Made by a program: the position numbers and the translations under genes
Origin: Umbilicaria muhlenbergii
Taxonomy: Eukaryota > Ascomycota > Lecanoromycetes > Umbilicariales > Umbilicariaceae
Assembly (NCBI GenBank): GCA_000611775.1
Contig: KK106981.1
Location: 3,970,927-4,034,926 of the forward strand
Direction of reading: 5' to 3'
DNA length: 64,000 nucleotides
In this document: one piece after another, positions 24,608-35,719 of the stretch
Position numbering within the stretch: position 1 is the stretch's first letter
How the letters are laid out: each line of letters begins with the position of its first letter
Notes under the pieces: generated by a model
What the model saw: the letters and a program-made list of their open reading frames with translations, nothing else
What the model was told of the DNA's origin: nothing
Database searches by the model: none

Positions 24608-26925
24608 TCAGGTCATGACTTAATCATGTGATTTTAATATTACAGCTTGACAGTCATATCATATCTCTCATCTTATAACTGACATCTTTTTGATGTTTAT
24701 TTACTTGCACTTTCATAAATTTCCTGCTTTTCTTCAACTGCTGTTTACTGAAATCAAGGATTTTCTGCATGTGAGTTGTTATGTCCTTCACCTTCACTGA
24801 CTGAAGTCATTCACGGGTGAATTCATAGGTAGTAGTGTCAGGGTTAAAACTCATGCATGAGTGAAAACCTTTGTTAAGGTAAAAAGGTGAAAGTGAGGTT
24901 ATTAAAAAGCAGTTGTTATTATCATTGAACTTAATTATAAGCAGCCACTTTACTCAGTCATCTTGCATGTAGTTGCAGTACATTTATAAACCTCATTTAA
25001 TGTTTTGATTGATCTGTTCAGTTTGGCCGTCAGTCTCTGAGTAATAAGCAGTTGATAGGTTAGTCTTGATTTTCAGATGTTTACACATACTTCATCATAA
25101 GTTTAAGATAAACTGAGGGCCTCAGTCTGAAGTAATAAAGTTAAGCAGGTCATGTAAGTGATAAATGTTTTATAATATAAATTATATTAACTTTTTTATT
25201 GAGGTTTCTTCATCTTCTGAATGACAAAGAACATAATGTCTTTCCTTAAATAATCTGTCAATAAAGATGCAGATAATATTATAACTCTTTGATATTAATA
25301 ATTTAATTATAAAGTTCATGACAACGTCTTGTCAGCATTGTTGCAGGATAAGAAGTGGCATCAGAAGTTCATTAATGACATCATGAGATGACTTGCTTCA
25401 CTGACAATGATGACAGTTTCAGATGTATTACTTCATGATAATCACATGTCCTGATCAGTAGTAATGCTGATGAACAAGTTTCACTGTTCAGTTGATGCTT
25501 GAGTGTTTAATTAACAGTTGATCATGAATCTTCTGAAGCAACTCAATCTACAGAGATTTTAAGATTCAAAGCAGATTATTTTTAAACAGTGCTTCATTAA
25601 TGACTCAGCATTCATGAAGATGTCTGTCATGAAGTTTAATTACATTGCTGATAATGACTTCCTGATATTCATTGCATGATTTATCAATTTTATTAATTGT
25701 ATAAATCTGCTTAAAAAGGCTTTCTTTCACTTCTTTGACTTAAATTTTCACACAGTTTAAAGCAAGAAAAGTCTGATAAATCAGGTTCTTATCCTCAGAG
25801 TTGAACATTTAAATAAGAGTGTCAGCTTTGTTATTAATCTTGCCTGATCAGAAGATCACTTGAAAGTTGAATTTTAACAAAATGTTTAAATACTTGATTT
25901 ATTAACATGTTAACCTTTTATTCTTCATAAAGGTCTTCAAGACTTGATGATTAATGAAAACTTATATGAGCAAATCAATGTGTTCAAGTTCAGGACGTCA
26001 GTGTTTAAAACAGTGAATAATGATCAGCAGTTTCTTATCATAAATGTGATAATTACACTCTGCTGAGATCATGCTCTTGTTGTAAAATGTCATCAGGTGA
26101 AGAACTCCCTCATCATTATATTAAAAGAGAATTTTATTTATCACAAGATTAAAAACATCTGTCTTTAGTATAACTTGACAGTTGAGGTTAAAATACTTTA
26201 ATATTAAAGCTTTTATCATGACCTGTTTGAGATCCTGAAACATCTTGAAGTAGTCTTCAGTTTATGTAAAAAGGACCTCTTTCTTAATAAGAGTAATGAG
26301 AGGTTTAATGATCTTGAAGAAGTCTCATATAAATTAATGATAAAAGTTAATGAAGCTTATGAAGCCTTGAACCTCTTTGAGGTTGATTAATTTAACTTAA
26401 TCTATGACTGCTTTAATCTTCTGAGGATTCATTTGTAAGCCCTTTTCAGAGACAATAACTTTTAGAAAAACAGTCTCAGAGACATTAAATTTACACTTTT
26501 TAATGTCAACTTGTAAGTCAGCCTCATGAAGACACTGAAGCATTTATTTAACATGATGATTATGCTCCTTTTAAGTCTTGCTGTAGATGAAGATGTCATT
26601 CAGATAAGTTTAACAGAAGTCATTAAAAAAGTCTTATAAAGTGTCATTAATATACTGCTGAAAGGTGCTCAGTTTATTGATTAATTTGAATAGTAAAACA
26701 CAGTATTTGTAAAAGCTCAGAGCAGTGATAAAGATTATAAAATCCTCACTATCTGAGTGTATACTTAACTTATTGAAGGCAGTGATAATGTCAAGCTTAA
26801 TAAAATGTTTGCATTTTAAAATCTTTTCAATCACCTCTTTAATGAGTGATAAGGGATAATAATTTCACTTTGTGAAAGCATTAAGCTTTTAATAATTCAT
26901 GCAGAACCTGAGATCTTTATTCACT
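24608..26925 (-). pseudogene. G5 pol, integrase, RNase H and reverse transcriptase part
   Basis: Minus strand. 26634-26834 reads the start of a Ty3/Gypsy reverse transcriptase (IEKILKCKHFIKLDIITAF), preceded by NKDLRFCMNY-like at about 26900; the box YLNDIFIYS lies near 26578-26605, again with Asp to Asn. RNase H and integrase follow towards 24608. The relic continues at 15901 after element Xb. The upstream side is cut by Xc at 26926. Confidence 0.78.
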
Positions 26926-27005
26926 CATTCACAACTTGACAGCCTGCTCAAAAATAAGATTTTAGTTAATAATACTTTATGCGCTCAGAGCACTCTCTGA
27001 GCAGT

Positions 27006-27233
27006 TGTAAGATTATAACGTCTCTTACTAAAAAGGGAAGTATAGTTGAGGTATGTGACAGCGTGAGATATAAATGTGTAGAGGTTATATGATCCTCATT
27101 ATATAAAACTAATAACTAAGGAATGAAGGTGAGATCAAGCAGTGCAGAGTTTTCATGTGACTCATTAACACTGTCAAGTCACTTGTAGGGCGCATGCCCT
27201 ATGTGAGTCTCAGATTGTCATTAACTCATGATA
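27006..27233 (-). repeat. 3' LTR of G2
   Basis: 228 bp. On the minus strand it starts TATCATGAG (TGTCATGAG in the other LTR) and ends AATCTTACA. It differs from the 5' LTR by scattered transitions, and the same LTR occurs at 55848-56075. Confidence 0.93.
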
Positions 27234-27488
27234 ATTGCCTCCCCCCTATGCAGCAGCCCTTCAGCGCAGAAAGGTGAGTGACTGATAGAAGGCTCAGTTA
27301 ACAGTTGAATTGATGATGTGACATCAGCATTGATTAAGTGAGATGAAAGTGAGGTGAGCTTGTCACGTGACAGTGAAAACCCTGAGGAGTGAAGAGGCAG
27401 CAGTGAAGTCATGACAGTATTAATGTGACAGCGCTATGATAACATAATCAAGGCCTCAGGTGATGATATCACAACAAGAGCTTCAGAA

Positions 27489-27496
27489 TATAAATA
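27489..27496 (+). promoter_or_regulatory. TATA box of the opposite-strand gene in G2
   Basis: The plus strand reads tataaata 123 bp before the ATG at 27612. In G6 the same octamer (56331-56338) sits at the identical distance from the ATG (56454), although much around it has changed. It points away from pol, so it fits a separate promoter for the opposite-strand gene. Confidence 0.6.
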
Positions 27497-27611
27497 CTGT
27501 CAATTCCTCAGTCTTCTGTCATCAACTTTTGCCAGAGCAGCGCTTCATCACCATAATATCATCAAAACACCCTCAACATGCATCATTTTCATCACTGCAA
27601 CATCAGTCACA

Positions 27612-28356
27612 ATGCCTGTAAGTCAGAGAAGCTGACTCCACAGATGTGCTTCTAATGTGAGTTATGATATAACACTCACTGATTGTCAAGCACTCTGCTG
27701 AACTTCATGCACATCTTATTAAACCTTTCTGTCTCTGTTGTTCTTGTCACTTCACGGATGACATGACCCAGGTATGTGATGCAAGGTTGAATGTTAAATG
27801 CACATATTGTGTAAATCTACACAAAGCTTGTCTCCTGATAAGTTTAACCTGCTCACCTGTTGTACATCACTGATAATTCAAGGTCCCCGCATGTTTCACC
27901 TGCAAGGTTAACACCTTAATACACTTGATCAACAGAATTAATATTAACACTCCTTCACCTGCTCTTCTGACCACTCTCAAGGCGCGTCAAAAGTGTTATA
28001 ACAAGAAGATTACAGCACATCTTCATGTTACTGACTGTTATCAGAAGCTGTTGAAACTGAAGTCTGCTGTTAAGGTCAGTCTCCTGCTCCTTGAGCAGAT
28101 CAAATGCATCAACAATGCACTTAAAGGTATCCTGAATATCATGTGATATTCAGTTTAATCCCCTTCTCTTCACCCCTGACATGATGGCTATGAACAGCTA
28201 ATGTGCATCTTATTTTAAAAGCATTTGCCTGCCATTGTTGATGATGACAATGATGATGATGATGAAGATTTCTCTCCTTTTGAGTCAGAGGGGTCAGAGG
28301 AATCAGAGGAAGGTGATGAAGATGAGAAGAAAAATGATGATGACAAAGATGAGTAA
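27612..28356 (+). pseudogene. Opposite-strand gene of G2: spliced cysteine-cluster protein with acidic tail
   Basis: Lies on the strand opposite to pol, between the end of pol and the 3' LTR. Proposed structure: ATG CCT (27612-27617), then an intron 27618-27690 starting GTAAGT and ending TGTCAAG with a CTCAC branch-like site, then one frame to TAA at 28354-28356. The intron is 73 nt in both G2 and G6 and joining it restores one frame. From 27730 the frame reads a cysteine cluster: FC-x2-C...QVCD...KCTYC-x6-C. Next comes a Lys/Leu-rich helical part (27925-28146) and an Asp/Glu-rich tail (DDDNDDDDEDF then EGDEDEKK) of about 40 codons. In-frame stops at about 27838, 27868, 28144, 28156, 28177 and 28216 show decay. 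Cysteine pairs plus acidic tail suggest a nucleic-acid or chromatin binding protein; the function is not known. Confidence 0.68.
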
Positions 28357-28599
28357 ATAATGTTTTGTCAGTGATTTGCTGATCTTATATGATAGTTTCT
28401 TTTTCCTTTGGCTCTGGTCAGGTATGCTGTTATGATGATAATAATATTGTGTTTCTTGTGTGCCTTGCTGACAATTCATCTTCTTTAGTGAACTTGTCAC
28501 TCTTGACTCTTGCTGTAGATCACTTATAAGGCCTCAATAAAACCTGTAAAACCTCTTGAGGAAAATCAGGAAAGAGTGTTCTTATGATGTTAATTAAAT

Positions 28600-31500
28600 C
28601 TTTCTAGATCACTTCTTCCTGCACTCTTTTAATTTGTTGTTAAAGACTGCATGCATTTTCTGCACACCTTTTAAGTCCTCCTTTGACACTCATTGATCAT
28701 ATTCTTCTGATCAACCCTTTCATCTCACTTTGTACAGGATATCATTCTTGAATTTTCAGTGATTTAGTATCTCTTCAACTTCATATTCTTCTTCATCATC
28801 AATTAGCTCTGAAGGTGGCAGCAATGATTCAAAGTGATCATCAGCTCTGCACTGATATGACTTCAGGTAAGAGACGTGAAAGACATTATGAATTCAGTAA
28901 ATGAGTGATAAAATTAACTTGTAAACCTGCTTCCCTATTAAATCTTCAACCTGAAATGATTTAATGAATTTGTGAAACAGTTTCCTGCTCAAGCGCTTCT
29001 GTCATAAGTTCTTCATGAATAACATTACTAAGTCTCTCACATTATAGGTCTTGAGTTTATGTTTGACATCATAATATTTTGCCTGAGAATTAACTACATT
29101 TTCTCATCATTGTGACAGCGCTTTTTATATGTCATGAAATCATTTCACCTGATCTTTAACTGCAGGTACTCTTTCTTTCTTGAAGTCATCCTCAACTTTG
29201 AATCTTACTTTCAGATGATAAACATACATGACATAAAAAGAGCTGCACCTTATTGATGCCTGTGTTTCATTATTATAAGTGAATTCTGTCAAGGGTAAAA
29301 GATTCATTCAGTTGTCTTGTTCATCTGAGCAATAACAGTGAAGGTAATGTTTTAAGGTTTGATTCTGTCATTCTGTCTGTTCATTCATTTGCGGGTGAAA
29401 GGCAGTGCTTAGCTGATGCTTCATCCTTAGATAGTAGCACATTTCTGATCAGAAAGCACTTGTGAAAACTGATTCCTGATCAGAGACAGCCCCTTTTGAT
29501 ACATTAAATCAGCATATTATTTTCTCATAAAACAAGTCAGCCAACTCTGTTGCTGTAATCATTTTTGTGGTTTAAATATACTGAGCCATTTTTGTATACT
29601 GATTTATAATCATTAAGATCACATCATACACACAACCCCTGCACTTACTTGATGACAAGTCAGTGATAAAATTCATGATGACTTGCTGTCATGATCCTTC
29701 TGACTGAGGCAATGCCTGTAGCTCATCATAGGGATGATGTTTAAGCACTTTCACCCTTTGACAGATGTTGCATGATGCAACATAGTCTTTAACATCTTGA
29801 CTCATATCAATTCAATAGTATTTATGATCAATCAATTCAAGGGTTCTTTCTACCCTGAAATGCCCTGTCAAGGCATCATCATGATGATGTTTCAAGATCT
29901 CTGCCCTTACAGACTCTTCTTTCAGAATGTATATTTATTCCTCATGAAATAAAAGGCCTTCAGAGTTAAACCTTCAGGGACTTTCAGCTTTAGCCTTGCA
30001 CTTCACTGATGTACAGTCAGCGTTGCGTGTCGCATCTACAAATGAATCATCATTTTGTAGAGTTCAAATTAAATCCCTTAAAGGTAGACTCAGGCTTTCA
30101 TCAGCTGTTTCATGAATGACAAGATCTCTTATCATCACATGTGAAATGAGTTGTTTGCAATCAACAGTTTCAGTGACAGGGTTAAGCTGTTTCACAGTTA
30201 CATCACAGTCATCATGAGCAGATGTTTTGTTGTCACTCCTTCAGCATTTTTTCTGAAGTTTGAGGTTTTTAATCTCAGTCATTCTCCTCACCCCTGTGAG
30301 CAGCTGCCTCACAATAGGAGCATATCTGAGTGAGAATACATTCACAAGAGTGATTAACTTTCTTTGAAGCATTAAGAGTAATTTCTTCATAATTTCACTC
30401 ATCTCTTTGACATCCCTGTAGTCTGATCACCTTGATGACACGTCAGCAGGGTTGATCTTTTCAGACTGATGCAGAATATTGAAATCAAAAGCAGCAAGCT
30501 TCATTGCTCATCATGCTTGCTTATCATTTAATTCCTTCATGTTCATAAATCCTCATAAATTATTATGATCAGTCAATACCTCTATGATATGACAACTGCC
30601 TTCAAGGTAGTGTCATCAGTGTTTAAACATCATAATGATGACAAGGAGCTCCTGATCATGAGTTTCATATCAAGTCTCTGAAGGAGACAGCTTTCTTGAT
30701 CAGAACACAACTGAATGTCATTGCTTGTTATTCAACAGCTGAGACAGGATGTCAGTGAGCTCAATGATTGATGCATCAGTTTTCACCTGTATTCATAACT
30801 TCAGATCAAAGTGAACCAGGATAAATGTCATCATAAAGGCTTCACAGAGGCAGTCAAATGTCTTCTTTGCATCACTTGAGAATTCAAAATGCTTAAACTT
30901 CTTTTCATCCTTGCTATCTTTCATAAGGTTTGTCAAGGGGGCTGCAACTTGTGAATAATGCTTAATAAAGCGTTTATAAAAGTTTGCAAAGCCTAGAAAG
31001 ACTTGTACCTTCTGAAAAGTCCTTGATACTGATCAGTCCTGTATGATGCTCACTCATCACAGATTCATGACTACGCCTTCAGTTGTGATAATAAACCCTA
31101 GGAATTCCACCTTGATAATGAAGAATTCACACTTCTTAGGGTTTGCATAAAGTTGAAATCAGCAGAGTCAGTCTAACACCTGCTTAACATGCTCTCAGTG
31201 TTGCGCTGATGATTCTGAGTATATAAGGATGTCATTTAAATAGACAACACAAAAGACATTCACAAGCCCTGTTAATGCTTGATTGATGTAAGCCTGAAAC
31301 GTAGCTGAAGCGTTGATCAATCTGAAAGGCATGATCATATACTCAAAGTGACTGTAACACATGTGAAACATCATCTTTCACTCATCACCCTCCTTTATGT
31401 GAATACAGTGGTAGGCGTCCTTCAAATTCAGCTTCATAAATAGCTTGACTTCACTAAGCTGATTCAACATTTCACTTATAAGAGGTAACAGGTGCCTGTT

Positions 31501-32200
31501 CTTGATGATCACTTTATTCAACCTTCAGTAATCAACACATAACTGCAGCCCTTCATCTTTCTTTGAAACAAAAAGGATGAGTGCCTCTGCAGGGCTCATG
31601 AAGTGGTGGATTCAATCTTTCATTAAGGCGTCATTCAAGTATTCTCATAGCACCCCTAATTCAGTATTGAAGAGGTTATACAAAGGGTCATAAGGTGAAT
31701 CTGTGCTGTTCAAGTCAATTGCATGATCACTGACCTTGTGAGGTGAAAGAAGGTCAGCATTCTCTGTTGAGAACACATCTGCATAATCAGTGTACTTCTC
31801 AGGTAAAGCTTGTGTTATTTCAGTGCTTTGTATGCGCACCTCTGATGCAGCGTCATCACTCAGACTGACTCATATCAGAGTGTAAACAGCAGAGTGATCT
31901 TGAATCTCTCTTGTGAATTCATCAGGTGACTGTAACTTGATAGACTGCTCCTCAATGTTGAAGCGCCACGCCTTCATTCTGCAGTCAATTCACACATGTT
32001 CAGTCTTCAATGCAGAGAGTTCAAGGATAAGGGGTGATCCTGACTTATTCAATGCATAAAACACATGTTCACATTCATGAGACTGTCCTCAACTGTCAGC
32101 AAGTCAGTAACACACATGATAAGCACTGAAGCAGTAAGCCTTCTGATCATTTAAGAATTAAGGTTGAGGCAACAAGCCCTTCATATGAGTCAATTGATGC
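28600..32200 (-). pseudogene. G2 pol: protease, reverse transcriptase, RNase H, integrase, chromodomain
   Basis: Read on the minus strand in one main frame with point stops. Protease core LLNTGAEVN starts near 32266 (just upstream of this span). Linker with YTDYADVFSTENAD at 31760. Reverse transcriptase 31700-31000 with FCVVYLNDILIYS at 31213-31255 (YLDD with Asp to Asn). RNase H about 30870-30350 (KTDAS, TDHNN). Integrase zinc finger HHHDDALTGHF to CNICQRVK at 29897-29740, core with NFITDLS, VSDQESVF and a DExTE-like HPQMNEQTE at about 29370. Chromodomain 28660-28800 (EYEVEEIL, then YKVR and KG). Trp and Arg codons are the usual stop sites (TGA). Confidence 0.92.
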
Positions 32201-33524
32201 TCAATAACAAAATGTTGTGAAATCACATTGACTTCAGCTCCCGTGTTCAATAAGGCTTGCATGAGTATGACATCATCATTGTGAAGAACTTGTTCATCAA
32301 CAATTAAATTAAGCTCTGAGGCTACTTTTGTTCAGCACTTCAGTGATGCAGAGCTTTCACTGAAGTGTTCTCATTTTTTGGTGCTGAAACAGCTGCAACC
32401 GGGGTCTTATTCAGGTCTGAGTTTTTCACAGGCTGTGAATAATCAGAGGAATAATGTCTCTTCTGATTGCAATTTCAACAAGTCACGTGTGACAAGTCCT
32501 TTGTTTCAGGAGCCTTCACTGATTCACTTTCACATTTATTATCTCACTTGCTCTTCATCTTGCCCTCATCAGGCTTATGATCCTTATTCTCAGCAGGCTT
32601 CAACAGTGACTCAAGTTTGCAGCTGAGGGTAACTGTCATATTAGGATTTGCTTTTGATTTCATGATGCTTCTCAAATGTAGGTTATTCTTCAGGCATGCA
32701 GTCAAGGTGATGATTCTCTTTCAAGTTGTGAGTAGGTCCTGATAATTCATCAAGGCTGCATGAACCTCAGGCTTCAATTTTGTGAAGAAGTGAGTCCTCA
32801 TGTGCTCTTCACTGTAAGGAGGTAACTGTGCTTTCAAGGTGCTTAAATAACTATTGAAAGCTTAAACTGATTGATGAGGTAGTTGAACAGCATTACTATA
32901 CAGCTGAGTGATGTGAAGTTGATGATTCACAGGGTCCTTGATAATGTTGAGCAGGAATTTCATAAAATCATCTCAGGTAACAGTGAAATAATCTCTTGTT
33001 TCATCATCTTGCAGTCATGCCTCCTTGGGTTCACCCTTTAAATATTGCATGATGTAAATCACCTTATCCTCCTCATGAGGGAAATCAGCTGAGTTAAAAT
33101 GAAAGGTATTTTTTGCATCTCACATTCAATTCAGGTGCTCTTTCATGTTCTTGTCATGATATAGTGGCAACTCCTTTGCCTGAATCCTTGATTGTACATT
33201 TCATATTGACAGCGTTTCATCAGCGTGATGCTTACTCATTACAGACTCAGTGTTCATAAAGTCAAGGAATCTCTCAACTGAGGTATCAACATGAGTAGCA
33301 GGATCTTTGAGTAGATTGACTTTCAATGTCAGAACTTTCATTCAGAGCTGCTGCAGCTCTTGTTGCTTAAGAAGTTCATCTCACTGTCATCTCACTTGCA
33401 TGATTTCATCATTAATGTTGCACACTGTTTCACCTGAGGATCCTTCACTCATGAGGTTCACTTCACTGATGCCTGAGGAAATGAGTGATGTTTCACAGTC
33501 ATTTTGCTGATTCTTCATCATCAT
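32201..33524 (-). pseudogene. G2 gag with CCHC zinc knuckle and protease start
   Basis: Start at three consecutive Met codons (33524-33516 on the minus strand). The capsid portion contains KEHLN-x5-KNTFHF and DKVIYIMQYLKGEPKEAW-type sequence at about 33130-33000, typical of Ty3/Gypsy Gag, and LPPYSEEHMRTHFF near 32800. A single knuckle C-x2-C-x4-H with its last Cys changed to Tyr lies at about 32440-32490. Protease DTGA is NTGA at 32231-32266. Nearly intact, with only a few TGA stops. Confidence 0.85.
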
Positions 33525-33616
33525 GTCTCATTCTGCTTCAGAAGTTTAACGTAGTTGATTTCAAGTCTGCATCTTATCTCAGGCCATCACCCTTTGAAAG
33601 GTAGAGTTATTAAAAC

Positions 33617-33844
33617 TGTAAGATTATAGCATCCCTTACTAGAAAGGGAAGTATAGTTGAGGTATGTGACAGCATGAGATATAAATGTGTAGAGGTTATA
33701 TGATCCTCACTATATAGAATTAATAACTAAGGAATGAAGGTGAGATCAAGCAGTGCAGAGTTTTCATGTGACTCACTAACACTGCCAAGTCACTTGTAGG
33801 GCGCATGCCCTACGTGAGTCTCAGATTGTCACTAACTCATGACA
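33617..33844 (-). repeat. 5' LTR of G2
   Basis: 228 bp, minus-strand TGTCATGAG to AATCTTACA; followed on the minus strand by ttttaataactctacc, the presumed primer-binding region, for which I cannot name a tRNA. Confidence 0.93.
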
Positions 33845-34647
33845 GCAGTAAATGAGCTTATACAAATTTTACACTTTAAATAACTATTATACCTTCATGA
33901 ATAATAAGAAACTTTTTATTGAAAAGTTTTAAATCTCTTTATTCTGTACACTTTACAAACTAAAGATTTCTTCATAAGTTTTAATTTGCAATAGTTATGA
34001 ATTAAAAAACTTTTAACTAATTATAAATATATTAGCATATTGAATAACTATTGCGCTTTTATACTTATAATATAACTTTCAGTTTATAAGTTGTAGAGAA
34101 TAAGCTGTTTAAGAGTTTTCTTATACAAACTTTCTTTTTATGTGTTGTTGTTGTTGAGTTATTCAAAAAGTCATTAAAAGTCTATTTATTAATGTTGTGA
34201 CTTTCATCACTGAAAGTTTGAAATCAATGTAACTTTTAACAACAACAGTTATAAAAAAACTTTAAATTATAAAACTGTTTAATAGCTTCTTCTACAACTT
34301 ATAAACTGAAAGTTATATCATAAGTATAAAAGCGCAATAGTTATTCAATATGCTAATATATTTATAATTAGTTAAAAGTTTTTAATTCATAACTATTGCA
34401 AATTAAAACTTATGAAGAAATCATTAGTTTGTAAAGTGTACAGAATAAAGAGATTTAAAACTTTTCAATAAAAAGTTCCTTATTATTCATGAAGGTATAA
34501 TAGTTATTTAAACTATAAGATTTGTATGAGCTCATTTACTGCTCAGAGAGTGCTCTGAGCGCATAAAGTATTATTAACTAAAACCTTATTTTTGAGCGGG
34601 CTGCCAAATTGCAGATGAAAATGAGTTGTTTGCAATCAACAGTTTCA

Positions 34648-34987
34648 NNNNNNNNNNNNNNNNNNNNNNNNNNNNNNNNNNNNNNNNNNNNNNNNNNNNN
34701 NNNNNNNNNNNNNNNNNNNNNNNNNNNNNNNNNNNNNNNNNNNNNNNNNNNNNNNNNNNNNNNNNNNNNNNNNNNNNNNNNNNNNNNNNNNNNNNNNNNN
34801 NNNNNNNNNNNNNNNNNNNNNNNNNNNNNNNNNNNNNNNNNNNNNNNNNNNNNNNNNNNNNNNNNNNNNNNNNNNNNNNNNNNNNNNNNNNNNNNNNNNN
34901 NNNNNNNNNNNNNNNNNNNNNNNNNNNNNNNNNNNNNNNNNNNNNNNNNNNNNNNNNNNNNNNNNNNNNNNNNNNNNNNNNNNNNNN
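34648..34987. other. Assembly gap (340 N)
   Basis: Run of N. Left flank (34618-34647) repeats a piece of G2 integrase (30144-30171); right flank (34988-35047) repeats 38022-38081. Any open frame across it is meaningless. Confidence 1.
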
Positions 34988-35047
34988 AGTTTGACATAAA
35001 GGACTGTAAAAAGCTCAGATTAGCAAAAAAGCCTGCAGAGGAAAGTG
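34988..35047. repeat. 60-bp repeat W (copy 1)
   Basis: Matches 38022-38081 (agtttgacataa...gaggaaagYg) with a few transitions. Here it is followed directly by MITE Zb; at 38081 by other sequence. Nature unknown; its position beside the gap may reflect a collapsed repeat. Confidence 0.7.
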
Positions 35048-35719
35048 TAGGCTGTCATTTGGGTCAGGTCAGGCCAGGTTCATGATCAAAGACTTGACTC
35101 ATGAGTTCAGCCCCTTCATGGACCTGGTATTCAGTGGTCAATCAGGTTGACCCTGAGGTACCTACATAAACACTGAACTAACTCAATCAAGTTAACTCCT
35201 GCGCGCTAAACTTTAATTTTTGAGCCGCGAACTTCAAAAAATAGATAAGGCCGCAAGGTAATGCCCTTATTAAATATGACATTGTGACTTGATTTCTTTG
35301 CAACTCTATTGAATTGTAGAGCTTAATGCGCCCGTCAATTTGATGCAAAAATCATCAAAAACGGATCGCGGCGCATTGCGTTGTGTGGGTTTGAAGTTCA
35401 GGGTGGCGAACATCGTCAATCAATCAACTTGACGAAAGTGTCAACTTTCAAACTCACATAACTTAATGCGCAGCGATCCGTTCTTGATGATTTTTGCATA
35501 GAATTGACGGGCGCGTTGAGTTCTATAATATATTAAATTATGGAAGGGTTTAGCCCTAATTATTGCGGCTCTCAGTGTCCTAATTACCCTCAGTGTCTGC
35601 CTTCATTACCCGCCCCGACCTGACACGCCAAGGTGAGTTCAAAATCACTGAGACACTGTCACCTGACCCGGCCCGACCCGGCCCAACTCAGTGTCACCCT
35701 GACCCGCGGTGACAGCCTA
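35048..35719 (+). mobile_element. MITE Zb, complete non-autonomous hAT element (672 bp)
   Basis: TAGGCTGTCA at 35048, TGACAGCCTA ending at 35719. The left subterminal part matches the right end of hAT element Y and the right part matches its left end, so it is an internally deleted relative carrying both Y termini. The flanks do not form an 8-bp duplication (ggaaagtg against ttcactga), so it may have been involved in a rearrangement or misassembly. Confidence 0.85.
35313..35529. repeat. Conserved 217-bp hairpin core of family Z (copy b)
   Basis: Same hairpin as 2805-3021: arms starting attgtagagctt and ending agttctataat, with intact CpGs in gcgcccg, atcgcggcgc and agcgatccg. Confidence 0.85.

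Larger units (their letters stand above)
27006..33844 (-). mobile_element. Complete Ty3/Gypsy chromovirus G2 (6839 bp)
   Basis: Two 228-bp LTRs (27006-27233 and 33617-33844), target duplication gcagt on both sides (27001-27005 and 33845-33849), polypurine tract on the minus strand next to the 3' LTR (plus-strand attgcctccccccta from 27234), Gag-Pol on the minus strand and an extra plus-strand gene at 27612-28356. It is the best preserved Gypsy element here, inserted into foldback element Xc. G6 is a second, more decayed copy of the family. Confidence 0.95.
26926..34617. mobile_element. Foldback element Xc, palindromic variant, split by Gypsy G2
   Basis: Left piece 26926-27005 (starting cattcacaacttgacag) and right piece 33845-34617 join across G2. 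Unlike Xa and Xb, both ends of Xc are of the same type: the right end is the complement of the left end (ggctgccaaattgcagatg), so the element is a nearly perfect inverted duplication with arms of about 400 bp meeting near 34340. The left flank is G5, the right flank is a scrap of G2-type integrase next to an assembly gap, so a rearrangement or misjoin is possible. Confidence 0.7.

Noticed and set aside
27221-27412. 63-codon minus-strand frame overlapping the G2 LTR, with a homologous frame at 56063-56254
   Set aside because: Same length in both copies only because the copies are homologous; it lies across the LTR border and the promoter region of the opposite-strand gene, and has no recognisable domain.
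27657-27690. 34-nt intron (GTGAGT...CAAG) in the opposite-strand gene of G2
   Set aside because: It also restores the frame but is shorter than normal fungal introns; the 73-nt intron starting GTAAGT with the same acceptor is preferred.
34578-35085. Long open frames across the N run
   Set aside because: They consist of undefined bases and carry no information.
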